Below are positions 9,270-18,908 of a stretch of DNA of 64,000 nt, piece by piece. The translations under genes and the position numbers were made by a program. Where the stretch lies: positions 62,001 to 126,000 of the forward strand of contig JAXIVH010000014.1 of the NCBI GenBank assembly GCA_036785325.1, written 5' to 3'. A model generated the notes under the pieces. That model searched no databases. It saw nothing but the letters and a program-made list of their open reading frames with translations, and was not told the origin of the DNA. How positions within the stretch are numbered: position 1 is the stretch's first letter; the number at the start of each line of letters is the position of its first letter. The stretch comes from Urophycis tenuis. Taxonomy: Eukaryota > Chordata > Actinopteri > Gadiformes > Phycidae.

Positions 9270-9960
9270 GAACTAATCTTTCCAAAAACAAGCGCATTGC
9301 GCTTAAGGAACTTTCCAACAACAGGGACATCATTATCCGTCCAGCGGACAAAGGTGGTGCTGTAGTGGTACTGTCTATGGACAAATACATAAAGGAAGCA
9401 CATCGTCGACACCAAATACTATGAGAGACTGTATACCAACCCATTGCCCACAATGAAAAAAGAATTTGATGCGTTCTTGCAAGTAGCATATGATGAAGGC
9501 TGTATAACACCAAACAAACTTGGTTTTTCGACTGTTGAGTACCCAGTTGTTGCAGCTTTCTATTTACTCCCTAAGGTGCACAAAGAGCCCAAGGACAATC
9601 CCCCTGGTCGGCCTATCATAGCAGGCAATGGCACACTCACTGAGCCCACATCGAAATACATTGACTCCTTCATTAAGCCACTGGTAGAACTTCCATCTTT
9701 TTAGAAGACACCACGGATGGACTGAACAGTTTGAAAACATTACCCAATGTACGCACACATTTTCTAGTCACCATGGATGTTGAAAGTTTGCGCACGAACA
9801 TTGACCATCAGCAGGGCTTATTTGCGCTGAAACATTACATTACAGGCAGATGTGACTCGAGTGAATTTCTATTAAAAACTGACGGACTGGGTGATTCACA
9901 ACAATGTTTTCATGTTCATGGATGAATTGTATGTACAGAAAATTGGTGTACCTATGGGAT
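9270..9960 (+). pseudogene. Penelope-like RT, N-terminal and palm fragments
   Basis: Fragments in different frames: Leu-Ser-Lys-(Asn-Lys)-Arg-Ile-Ala-Leu-Lys-Glu-Leu and Arg-Pro-Ala-Asp-Lys-Gly-Gly (about 9280-9360); Phe-Tyr-Leu-Leu-Pro-Lys-Val-His-Lys, then Pro-Pro-Gly-Arg-Pro-Ile-Ile-Ala-Gly (about 9560-9625), both typical of Penelope-like RT; Met-Asp-Val-Glu-Ser-Leu (about 9773), the first catalytic Asp region. A stop after Leu-Pro-Ser-Phe and frame changes make it a pseudogene. Confidence 0.85.
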
Positions 9961-10536
9961 CCAATACCTACACCCAATACCTTGACCATCTACAAGGGCC
10001 CGGAAGGACAGCTACACACTACTCTTTTCAGAAAAGATACCTCCCGCAATACCATCCTCAGGGCAGACTCGTTTCACCCCCCTCACCTCATACGGCCAAT
10101 TGGCCAATTGGCCATATGGCCAATTCCAACGTTTGAGACGTATTTGTGACAAGGATAGCGATGTTAGTGAACAGGCCGAGTCGATGGCTAGGAGGTTTTC
10201 GGAGAGGGCGTACAGACCAGAAGTTATCACCCAAGCTAGCAGTAAAGCGCAGTCACTTCAACGCAACGCATTACTTGAAAAGAATAAAAATAAACGGACC
10301 AAGAAATCACCACCTTACTTTGTTACTACTTATAGTAGGCACGCTGTATGAATTAAAAACATAGTAAGGAAAAACTGGTCGATTATTGAGAGTGATAGCC
10401 AATTGCGTGAAGTATTTCCCGAACCTCCAGTGGTATCTTTTAGACGCGCGCCCACACTTAGGGATAAATTAATGCGCTCATACCTCCCACCGCAGCATAA
10501 AGACTCTTGTCTTAACCTGTTGGCACTTTTAAGTGT

Positions 10537-10971
10537 ATGCATTGCCTCCACTGCTCTAATGTCAACCAATCAAAATCTTTCCTGGACACTAGAACCAAGA
10601 AAACCTATGAACTGAGGGATTTTATTAATTGTAACACGACATTCGTAATATATCGTTTGGCATGTCCTTGTGAGGAGGGTTTCTTTTATGTCGGCCGCAC
10701 AAAAAGACGTTTAAGGGATCGTCTGGCTGAACACAAATATGCCATTCGAGTGGTTAATAGAGATTACCCCATGGCTAGACACTTGAATGAATGCCACAAC
10801 AATAATGATTCTTTGTTGACCATACAGGGTATTGAGCATATCAGACCTATGGCGAGGGGTGGCAATAGGTTATTGAGATTAAATCAAAGGGAGTCTTTTT
10901 GGATAGGCCGCTTACATGCCATGGAATATCCAGGTCTAAATGAAGACATTGATTTTTCTTGTTTTTTATAG
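10537..10971 (+). CDS. GIY-YIG endonuclease domain of Penelope-like element
   Basis: The C-terminal domain nicks target DNA for reverse transcription. The open frame starts in a Cys-rich linker and continues Phe-Val-Ile-Tyr-Arg-Leu ... Phe-Phe-Tyr-Val-Gly-Arg-Thr, the two halves of the GIY-YIG motif. It then has Arg-Leu-Arg-Asp-Arg-Leu-Ala-Glu-His, a downstream His-Leu-Asn-Glu-Cys-His, and a Glu in Gln-Arg-Glu-Ser-Phe-Trp. It ends with TAG at 10969. This domain alone is uninterrupted; copy 2 has a stop in the middle (37096). No upstream intact RT is available, so independent function is unlikely. Confidence 0.85.
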   Translation: MHCLHCSNVNQSKSFLDTRTKKTYELRDFINCNTTFVIYRLACPCEEGFFYVGRTKRRLRDRLAEHKYAIRVVNRDYPMARHLNECHNNNDSLLTIQGIEHIRPMARGGNRLLRLNQRESFWIGRLHAMEYPGLNEDIDFSCFL

Positions 10972-11141
10972 TGACACTGATGTACTGTATATGTTTTTGT
11001 TGTTCTTGTATATTTCCTTGCTTTCTCTTTTCTTTCTTTTTTCTGCTGCATTAATGGTCACCTGGTGTAGAGTGCATACGTTTTTCTTGTCACATGACTT
11101 TTTGACCCTATATAAGTGAGGTATTCCTCACTCATGTGTAC

Positions 11142-11183
11142 ATGCCCTGATGAAGACCAAGTGTGGTCGAAACATGGTGGCAT
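11142..11183 (+). ncRNA. Hammerhead-ribozyme-like motif in Penelope-like tail
   Basis: ATGCC, CTGATGA, an extra A, GACC-AAGTGT-GGTC hairpin, GAAA and GGCAT in order would form stem I, core box 1, stem II, core box 2 and the stem I return. Such motifs are known in Penelope-like elements. Here the residues before GGCAT are GGT, not the NUH needed for cleavage, and there is an extra A after box 1, so activity is doubtful. Confidence 0.45.
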
Positions 11184-11372
11184 TTTATCCAATGTATTAG
11201 CCAGTTACAAATAAAGGCTTTTTAATGATACCTTCCTCCGTCACCATTTCTGGAGTGCCTGGAGATTCCTCCTTATCATGAACTGATCCCATTTTCCAAC
11301 AGCACCCAGTAGGTGAGTCTACGTTTTACAACCAAGAGCTACCAGCCTCTTTGGCTGAAGGTCTTGAGGCAG

Positions 11373-12050
11373 CCTTTAAACATGCCGATGGCTCCAGCGT
11401 TGAGGATCTCCACAGGGAGGGGGTTCCACAGAGTGGGGGCAGCCTCCCTAAAAGCTTGGTCCATAATATAAGTCCACAACCCGGAGTGGGGGGGAAGCAG
11501 TCCGCTGTCAGAGGAACGGAGGTTCCAGGAGGGGGTGTGGGTGCTGAGGAGCACCGTGAGGGGCGAGGGCGTGGAGGGACCTGGAGGTGAGGGGGAGGAG
11601 TTTGTAGCTTCTACAGGACTTGACTGGGAGCCAGTGAAGGTGGATGAGAGTGGGGTGATGTGCTCCCAGGGTGAGGTGCAGGTGAGAACACTTGTAGCAG
11701 AGTCTTATACTGGAGCCTATCCAGGACTCTGTGGGGAGCCCTCAACAGGACTCTATTACAACAGTCCAGACGGGAGGTGATGAAGGGATGAGGGTCTCCA
11801 CCACGGAGTCAGTGAGTGACGGACGGACTTTGGAAATGTTTGAGGTGGTGAAATGTTGATTTGGTGATGGACTTGATGTGGGGCTCCAATGGTAGCGTTG
11901 AATCTAGGATCCCACTCAGGTTGGGGACTTGAGAGAAGGGGCAGATGGAGCAGCCCTGGATGGACAGGACCAGATCCCTGACCTTCTGGAGCAGAGCCAG
12001 TTGGAGAACGTTGGCAGACATCCAGAGTGAATGGAGGAGGGGATGATGTC
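11373..12050 (-). mobile_element. LINE 3' fragment after C2
   Basis: Second copy of the degenerate LINE fragment seen at 2381-3118, on the same strand, with small deletions (near 11850 and 12000). It is part of the duplicated interval, not an independent insertion. Confidence 0.7.
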
Positions 12051-12229
12051 ATGTATTGTAGTTGAGCTTTCAGTTGTATTATTTATGTTGATGTTTTCAT
12101 TTGGTGTAATATATTGTTGTTGTAATTGTAGGTAGTATGTTTGCATTGAGGTTATTATTGGGGACAAAATGTTTTGCTAGAGGAAGTAGTTTGTGGTAGT
12201 AGCTGAAATCAAATGTTTTGAAGTTTTTT

Positions 12230-12399
12230 GGAATATGGGGCAGAAGTGGATGATTAGCCTTTAGAACCAACGTGAGACAGTGTTCAGTAGAACATTAGTC
12301 TAGAGCCCACCAGGAGCAGAGAGGGGAGAAAACACAGCAGGATAAACACAGAATAGAGCCCAAACCAGCAGGATGGACAACAGTGAAGTCATCAGAATA
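12230..12399 (-). pseudogene. Relic of second V gene: leader intron (interval 2-3)
   Basis: Same deletion junction (GCAG joined to AAGTGGATGATTAG) and intron remnant as at 3290-3435, ending in TCAGAATA before the hAT element. Its other half resumes at 24708, 12.3 kb away. Confidence 0.8.
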
Positions 12400-12579
12400 C
12401 AGTGACAGGCCGTGCATTTCACACCTAGGCCTTCAGTGATGTCCTACTTCGTCCGACTTCAATAAAAACCTCTCATAATACCATCATGTATGACACCACG
12501 GCTGGAGAAATAGTATACAGAAACACACTTAAGCACTACTGGGCATTGCATCACCTCAATTGTGTACAAAACAGGCTAT

Positions 12580-13570
12580 TTTCCAGCGCATTTCAAAATC
12601 AATGGTTTAATATACACCCTCTGGTGCAACCTAGACACATCATCAGTGATGTAACCTGAGGTCATAGGGTGTTTCGGGTCTCTCAACATCAGACACCCTC
12701 GCCCAGGCGACCCAGCCGGGGGTGATCAGACCCCGGCTTGTGTCGAGGTAGCTTGTGTGGCCCACGGATCACCCCTCCTGATCCACAGCCATCTTGATGC
12801 CTTCTCAGCAGCATCAGTGGTGTTCTTGATGGCTTTCTTGCTGTGCAGTCCCCTTATTCCCAACAACTTGAGGGCCCTGCAGAGTGACTGGCCTGCGAAA
12901 CCTCGGCATCCAACCTCAATGGGACTACAACGAGTCTTCCATCCACCAGCATTCGCCTGCCAGCTCCTCATACTTGGCCCTCTTCCTCTCAAATGCCTCC
13001 TCCATCCGGTCTTCCCAGGGCACAGTCAACTCCAGCAGTATCACCTGCCTTGTTGATTCTGACATAAGAACCAAGTCCGGCCTAAGTGTGGTCACTGCGA
13101 TGGTCTCTGGGAATTTAAGCTGTTTCCCCAAGTCCACCTTCAGCTGCCAGTCCCTAGCTGTTGTCAGGAGCCCCCCTGTTTGGCCTGGGCAGTGTTGAGG
13201 CTTCTCACCAGATTTAACAAAGGTGATTGAATGCCTAGCTGGCTGTTGCTGCTTGCTGAGTGAGATCCCCGAGCAGATGATATCTGCTATCACCTTCAGC
13301 ACCTGGTCGTGGCGCCAACGATAGCGCCCCTCGCCCAGGGCTTTCGGGCAACAGCTTAGGATGTGCTCCAGTGATCCTCTCCTCTGACACAAAGGGCAAG
13401 CAGGTGTTTCTGCCAGGCCCCAACAGAAGAGGTTGGATGGGCTGGGGAGGACGTCGTAGACTGACTGGATCAAAAATTTTATACGGAATGGCTCTGCCTT
13501 CCAAAGCTCTGACCAAGAAATCTTCCTATCCAGTGTCTGCTCCCATCTAGTCCAAGTAATGAACTCACAA
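12580..13570 (-). mobile_element. LINE with restriction-like endonuclease (R4/Rex6- or R2-like), 3' part
   Basis: Insertion inside hAT element 1; the flanking AATTGTGTA and CAGCAATTAA parts are contiguous in the copy at about 40018-40055. It codes on the minus strand for the C-terminal part of a site-type non-LTR element (see 12925-13593) followed by about 300 nt of non-coding tail toward 12580. Confidence 0.75.
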
Positions 13571-13593
13571 CAGCAATTAAAACATATCTCCAC
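12925..13593 (-). pseudogene. LINE ORF C-terminus: CCHC and PD-(D/E)XK endonuclease
   Basis: An open frame of about 220 codons, 5' truncated. It has a zinc motif Cys-Pro-Leu-Cys ... Leu-Glu-His-Ile-Leu-Ser-Cys (C-X2-C-X7-H-X4-C). Further on, Arg-Pro-Asp-Leu-Val-Leu and Leu-Leu-Glu-Leu-Thr-Val-Pro fit the PD...ExK-type nuclease core of R2/R4/Dong elements. The coding sequence continues in another frame (12726-12950, Ala-Ser-Arg-Trp-Leu-Trp-Ile), so a frameshift near 12930 breaks it. It would nick target DNA to prime reverse transcription. Rex6-like is inferred from fish context only. Confidence 0.7.
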
Positions 13594-14074
13594 GTGGTAC
13601 TTTCAAAACTAAAAAATAAAACGCAGGGCTTAATTTGAGCAGAAACACGCCGGAACATGTTCCGGCACCTCCGGCATTGGATCCGGAACTTTTTTAAAGA
13701 TCCGACAACTCTTACAACAATATAAAAAATTAATCGCCTAAACGTGTTCAATGTTGATATCTTTCTTTTTAGTCTTTAGAAATATTGTCTTTGCATTTTT
13801 TATGGGTTTTGAGGTGAACTATCAGGGTAGGCTAAGACAGAGAGAGTAGAGGGGGTGAGGGGGAGGCAGTTAAAGTGACACATGCATGTGTGCTGATTGA
13901 GATTGCTGTTAGCCTGTAGGTTTAACTCAGGAAGTAGTCCTCGGCTATGGTAGGAAGAAATTGCGCTTCCATGCTGTATCTAGTTGATCAGTGATTTCTG
14001 GCTGTGGGTGTTCATCATTGTAATATATAGCATACTTTAGCGCCCCTTGTTGGACTCTTTTGTTGGTTCCCCTG

Positions 14075-14117
<43 letters not shown>
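14075..14117. repeat. TGTC microsatellite
   Basis: About 10 tetranucleotide units inside hAT element 2, followed by an impure TG run. Confidence 0.95.
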
Positions 14118-14315
14118 GTGTCTGTGTGTGTGTGTGAGTGTTTGTGTCTCCCGCTCCCTCTCTGTGTCATTGAGTGTGTCAGTTCCGATGTGTTTTGATT
14201 GGGGAGAGGTGTCCGGGGGGCAATATTTAGGGGTTCAGATAGGTATTCAGATGTGTCAATCAGAAATCGCTAATCATTCCACGCTGTATCTAGTTGATTA
14301 TTGATTATTGGGTGG

Positions 14316-14689
14316 TGTTATGCTCACGGATGAGGATAACATGAACGAGAGGGTACAACGGAGTAGAAACGCAATACAATTTATTTTACAACAAATAGCA
14401 ACCCAATGGGCGATATACAAAGAACAAAGAGGTCCTCAGGCGGCCTCAAGCCAACAACGAGCCAAGAACCCCGTGCGTCGGAGACATGCGCCTAGTGTCG
14501 CTGCCCCCCCATCTGACAGACAGCAGGCAACTTTATAGGGTCAGGTGACCTGTGCACCGGTGCACCGTATCCCGATAATTCGCCAGCACACCTGTGAGGG
14601 ATACATACAAACAACAGAAAAAGGACAGACCGCAGACAGCACACAGGTATCGTAGCATAGGGGAGGAGCCACGTCTAAGGGGCGTCACA
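14316..14689 (-). repeat. 3' LTR of Gmr1-like element (374 bp)
   Basis: On the minus strand it begins TGTGACGCC and ends ATAACA. It contains TATAAA (complement of 14532-14537) and AATAAA (complement of 14380-14385), giving promoter and poly(A) signal. It is paired with 23297-23697. Confidence 0.9.
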
Positions 14690-14701
14690 CCCTCCCCCTT
14701 C
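14690..14701 (-). other. Polypurine tract of Gmr1-like element
   Basis: Minus strand GAAGGGGGAGGG directly precedes the 3' LTR, as expected for the plus-strand DNA primer. Confidence 0.8.
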
Positions 14702-14923
14702 AAAGCAGGAAACTCAGTTTCCTGAATTTCAGGTTACATACATCAAATAAATCAAATACTATATTTCAAAATATTACAAAACCAAAAAACATGGGTCTAG
14801 ACCTAAACATATTGGAAAAAACAGAAAACTTCTCAAAGCACCCGGATATAGCATGACAAAAGTTTAACAGGGAGAAGACATACAAACCTGCAGGCATCCA
14901 AATACCCACGCCCGCACTCACAT

Positions 14924-16103
14924 TCACGCTGCACACACAGGGGCATGAGAGAGAGCATCTGCCACTATGTTCTCTCGACCCTTGATGTGCCTGACATCCA
15001 AATGATATGGCTGAAGAAAGAGGCACCACCTCATCAGCCGTTGGTTGGGGTTCTGAAGGGAATGCAGAAACGTCAAAGGGTTATGGTCACTGTAGATTAC
15101 AACAGGAGAGCCGCGCCCACCCACATACACTTCAAAGTGTTGGAGCGCCCAAATCAGTGCGAGGGCCTCCTTCTCTATAACTGAATAATTTAATTGATAG
15201 GACGCAAACTTTCGTGAAAAGAAACAAACTGGATGTTCAACGCCATCATCGTCCTCTTGAATTAACACGGCTCCAGCACCGACCTTGCTGGCATCCACTT
15301 GAATTTTGAAAGGCTTTTCAAGCCGGGGTGCCAGTAAGACAGGTGCGGAGGTCAACAGCGCCTTTACACTGTCGAAAGCCTTTTGACAACCATCAGTCCA
15401 AATAAACGTAATTTTGGACTTCAGTAGGTCTGTTAACGGAGCAACCACCGACGAAAAATTCCTCCAAAAACAACGATAAAACCCAACCATACCCAGGAAG
15501 CGCATTAACTCGCGTTTAGTTGCTGGAACGGGAAAGTTGTCAATTGCCCTCACTTTAGCACGTATAGGATGCACCTGTCCTTGTCCTACCACCTTGACCA
15601 GGTCGGTCACGGTCGCCCCAGCGAACTCGCACTTCGCTAGATTGACTGTGAGCCGTGCCTGTGCAAGGTGGTCAAAAAGCGAGCGCAGCCGCTGCAAATG
15701 AGTCAAAAGTGTCACTCACAAGAACTACATCGTCGAGGTAGACTGTTACCCCCTCTAAACCAGCCACGACATGGTTCATTCATCTTTGAAAACTGGCCGG
15801 TGCGTTGCGGAGGCCGAAGCTCATAACGCGATAAGCAAATAGCCCATTGTGTCTAATAAACGCTGAGACTTCGCGTGCCCTCTCGGTCAATGAGACCTGC
15901 CAATATCCTTTTAAAAGATCCAATTTTGTGACGAATTTCGCAGCTCCTACCTGATCGATACAATCCTCTATTCGGGGTAGAGGAAACGAATCAGGTTTGG
16001 TTACAGCATTAAGCTTCCTGTAATTGGTACAGAAACGAGAACTACCATCAGATTTCTTAATGAGGAGGCAGGGCGACGACCAGCTTGAGAAAGAAGGTTC
16101 AGC
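14924..16103 (-). pseudogene. Reverse transcriptase-RNase H of Gmr1-like element
   Basis: Gypsy-type RT read from 16090 toward 14924: Arg-Phe-Cys-Thr-Asn-Tyr-Arg-Lys-Leu-Asn (about 16035), Leu-Asp-Leu-Leu-Lys-Gly-Tyr-Trp-Gln (about 15910), catalytic Tyr-Leu-Asp-Asp (about 15735), then Phe-Leu-Gly-Met-Val-Gly-Phe-Tyr-Arg. RNase H follows: Gln-Val-Asp-Ala-Ser, Ile-Glu-Lys-Glu-Ala-Leu-Ala, Tyr-Ser-Asp-His-Asn-Pro-Leu. Defects are a TGA after Ser-Phe-Gln-Arg (about 15785) and a frame change at about 15715. The final 264 codons are open. The N-terminal end is cut by hAT element 3 at 16104. Confidence 0.88.
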
Positions 16104-16529
16104 CAGAGGTGGAAAATTGTAATTGAGTAAAAGTATCTTTACTTTGCCTAAATTCTACTCAGAGTAAAAGTAAAATTACCCATCTCAAAATTTACTCGAG
16201 TAAAAGTACAAAATTACTTAATTTAAAATGTAATTTGAGTAAAAGTTACTTAATTACTTTCAGTTTTTTTAATGCAAAAAAGGATGAGTCATGAATCAAA
16301 TTCAGCACAAGTTGTTTTAATCGATCTCGAGGTGTATTCAAGTGCACATCCATACTTGCAAAAGATCAACTGGGCTCAGGAACATACTTCCTCACAAGGA
16401 CAGTCACAACTTGTACCATAAAGTGCAAACAATTTTCAGTCCTATTGTCCAACGGACAACACTATGATAAGAATAAAGAAATTTAAACTACAATCAAAGT
16501 ATTAAAAAAACAAAATGCACACAAAATTA

Positions 16530-16820
16530 AGTGCCCACAGGATACCACAAATCAAACTAAAATGCCACAGGATCCCACAGGAACTCAAAATAAAACACTA
16601 TACAATGCCCACAGGATCCCACATCTCAAAATAAAACAAAATGCTCACAGGATCCCACAATTTTAAAGTAAGTGCTCACAGGATCCCACTATTCACAATA
16701 AAATGCCACAGGATCCCACACCTCAAAATAAAACAAAATGCTCACAGGATCCCACAATTTCAAAGTAAGTTCTCACAGGATCCCACTATTCAAAATACAG
16801 TGCCCACAGGATCCCACAAA
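16530..16820. repeat. Tandem repeat with CACAGGATCCCAC core
   Basis: Nine copies of CACAGGAT(C/A)CCAC spaced about 30-45 bp within hAT element 3. Linkers are of two alternating types (AAAATAAAAC and TTTAAAGTAAGT). Confidence 0.9.
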
Positions 16821-16832
16821 TCTGCCCACAAT

Positions 16833-17737
16833 CTACAACTTTAGACCGGAAAAGCTCTTGTTCAATTTCAGCAGCAGCAGATTTTCGAAGTTTTTTGCTG
16901 TAAGTCTTGCTCTCTTTGCTGTGAAGAGCAACCCGGCTGAACTAAAAAGCCTCTCACAGGCAGCTGAGGCTGGAAGGCCTGTGTTGAGTTTCAGAGACAG
17001 CTTCTTAATGTTTGGGAAGGAGTTCAGCAGGTCCATGCTCTCCGACACACAGGCAAGGTACCCCTCCAATTCCCCAGAACCCTCATTGTGGAGAAGTAGT
17101 CCTCTTCGTCTGACGAATTCTGCCTGAGCGTACCCTGCTCCACCTCAGTCTCGGCCATCTGGTCAAGGTGATTCCTCAGATACAGTAGTCCTGTTTAATG
17201 ACAGACGGCGTAGGGAAATTAAGTCCTGAGCTATTTGTTCTTAAAGAGTACTATGGATAGCTAAATCAGATAACATATTGGAGCACTTTGGCACTATTAC
17301 ACTTTAATACCCCACCTCCCACTAACAAAACACGCCTGCACAGTGGAGATGGTCACCTAATTTCACCAAATGACATCATTTTTAGTATGTCTATGAATGT
17401 GGCAAGTAAAATATGTACATGCTAATAGAAAACAAATGAACAAGACTAAAATAAATATCATACCTGCTTCAATGACTTCAGTTTTGTCAGTCCAGCCCGT
17501 CTTAAATTTGGGTAGGAGGATTGCTGCTGAGATGAGCTCTCGGTCCTCCATCATGACTCTGAAGCGCCTTTGGACCCCTTGCTGTATTGCCGAGATGAGA
17601 GGGAGGCATATCTTGACCGACGCTTCATGCCTTCTCAGTTTGGATTGTAATTCAGAGATCACTGGGAGCAGCCACCCAAGGTGTGTGTTGCTCTCTCCCT
17701 GAAGAATATTCAAGGCCCTTACCACTGGTCTCATCAC
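16833..17737 (-). pseudogene. hAT transposase C-terminal fragments
   Basis: 17737-17363 encodes a middle part (Glu-Leu-Gln-Ser-Lys-Leu; Ala-Ala-Ile-Leu-Leu-Pro-Lys-Phe). 17069-16833 encodes the hAT dimerisation region with Pro-Ala-Ser-Ala-Ala-Cys-Glu-Arg-Leu-Phe-Ser-Ser-Ala-Gly, the family's most conserved motif. The pieces are separated by non-coding or intron-like sequence, and the N-terminal and zinc-finger parts are missing. It would have bound and cut the element's ends. Confidence 0.8.
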
Positions 17738-17779
17738 ACAGCAGAACTCATCCAGAAAGGCAATTTCTGCCTGACTTAA

Positions 17780-18592
17780 GGCCCTTCAACACCAAGGCGG
17801 ATTCGGATTGCGGAGCGGAAATGCAGAAAAAAAAACGAATTCCGCACCTGCGTCCACACCAGGTGCGGTGCGTTTTTTTAAATATTCCGCGTTCTATTCC
17901 GCACATATTTCGCGCCGTACTATAGCGGATTTGGCCCGTGACTGTCAGTCGTGAGAGTGTCAGTGGTAAAGATGTCATCAAGTGACGAAGATATTATAGA
18001 GATCAACATGTTAGAGAATAGGAAGAAAAAAAAAGAAAGTTTTGGGTTCACCCCTTGTTGGAGCGGAGGCGACAGCATCTAACACCAATCCTGGCGCATT
18101 GAGCTCTTTGTTTTAACAGACAATTTGATAATGGACATATTGCTAATAGGCTAATATACAATTTACATCGATTGCACTAGGCAAATAACATTTTAGTTTG
18201 TATGCACGCATTTTTTCTCTTTGGAGTTCGCTTGTTGCGATACAGTTTGTGTGCACTTGTGTGTCAGCTCATCTGTTCTTCAGCAGGGGAGGGGCGAGTG
18301 TTTAAAAAAAAAAAAAAGGAGACAGAGGTAGAGTGGTCCCCCCCTTGATTTACACCACCCCCGCCCGCATCCGCACCCCCTGCCGTAAATAGAACACAAT
18401 CAAATCATATTTTGATTGGTCAGGCACATTTTTCCGCAAGCGAAATTCCGCTTCAAAACAGACTGGTCCGATATTTTTTCGCCTTTTAGTGTGCACAGCT
18501 TCATTAAAACACATGTGTTTGTTAATCAGTGAAATTCCGTGCGGAAATTCGCTCAGAAAATCGCAGAAAATCCGCCTTGGTGTGGAAGGGCC
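17780..18592. mobile_element. MITE with long terminal inverted repeats at a TTAA site
   Basis: The left end GGCCCTTCAACACCAAGG and the inverse of CCTTGGTGTGGAAGGGCC at the right are near-perfect inverted repeats with CGGATT following. TTAA stands at the left (17776-17779) and again at the right (18594-18597), suggesting piggyBac-type insertion, though one extra T is present. No coding capacity. Confidence 0.65.
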
Positions 18593-18908
18593 TTTAACCT
18601 GCACAAGATAAATAAATGAAAAAACAATCATTAAGTTTTTTTCAGTAACATAGAAGGGTAATCATAAACAACAAAATAACATTTACATCATATGGAATTT
18701 GCATTATATTATATGTTGTGTATTTTATACTCTTGAATCAGCACTGCTTATTCATCATGAATTGTGACAATGTTAAGTTATATATGGCAATTACATATTT
18801 TAAAAGTATTTACATCATATAATCTTTATTTATTTTAATTGTAATGTATTATATGTTTGTGTATTTTATACTCTTGAATCATATACTCTTGAGTTTATTC
18901 ATCATGAA

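Larger units (their letters stand above)
9266..11359 (+). mobile_element. Penelope-like element, copy 1, 13-bp target duplication
   Basis: The insertion is flanked by GGTCTTGAGGCAG on both sides (9253-9265, 11360-11372). Unit 1 has the same sequence once, uninterrupted. It carries Penelope-type RT fragments, a GIY-YIG endonuclease and a 3' region with a hammerhead-like motif. RT is broken and internally deleted relative to copy 2 (about 9960-9990), so the copy is probably 5' truncated and inactive. Confidence 0.85.
16104..18905 (-). mobile_element. hAT element 3 (Tol2/Ac-like end), right end lost
   Basis: The left end begins CAGAGGTGGAAAATT, with many ACTCAAAT/AGTAAAAGT-type subterminal repeats as in Tol2-like elements. 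It encodes pieces of a hAT transposase on the minus strand. No matching right terminus is seen before integrase sequence resumes at 18909, and the polyprotein between integrase and RT is incomplete, so a deletion accompanied or followed insertion. Confidence 0.7.

Noticed and set aside
11142..11183. Calling this a functional hammerhead ribozyme
   Set aside because: The triplet before stem I is GGT rather than NUH and there is an extra base after CTGATGA; reported only as hammerhead-like.
14047..14304. ORF rich in Val-Cys-Leu-Ser repeats
   Set aside because: It is a translation of the TGTC microsatellite.
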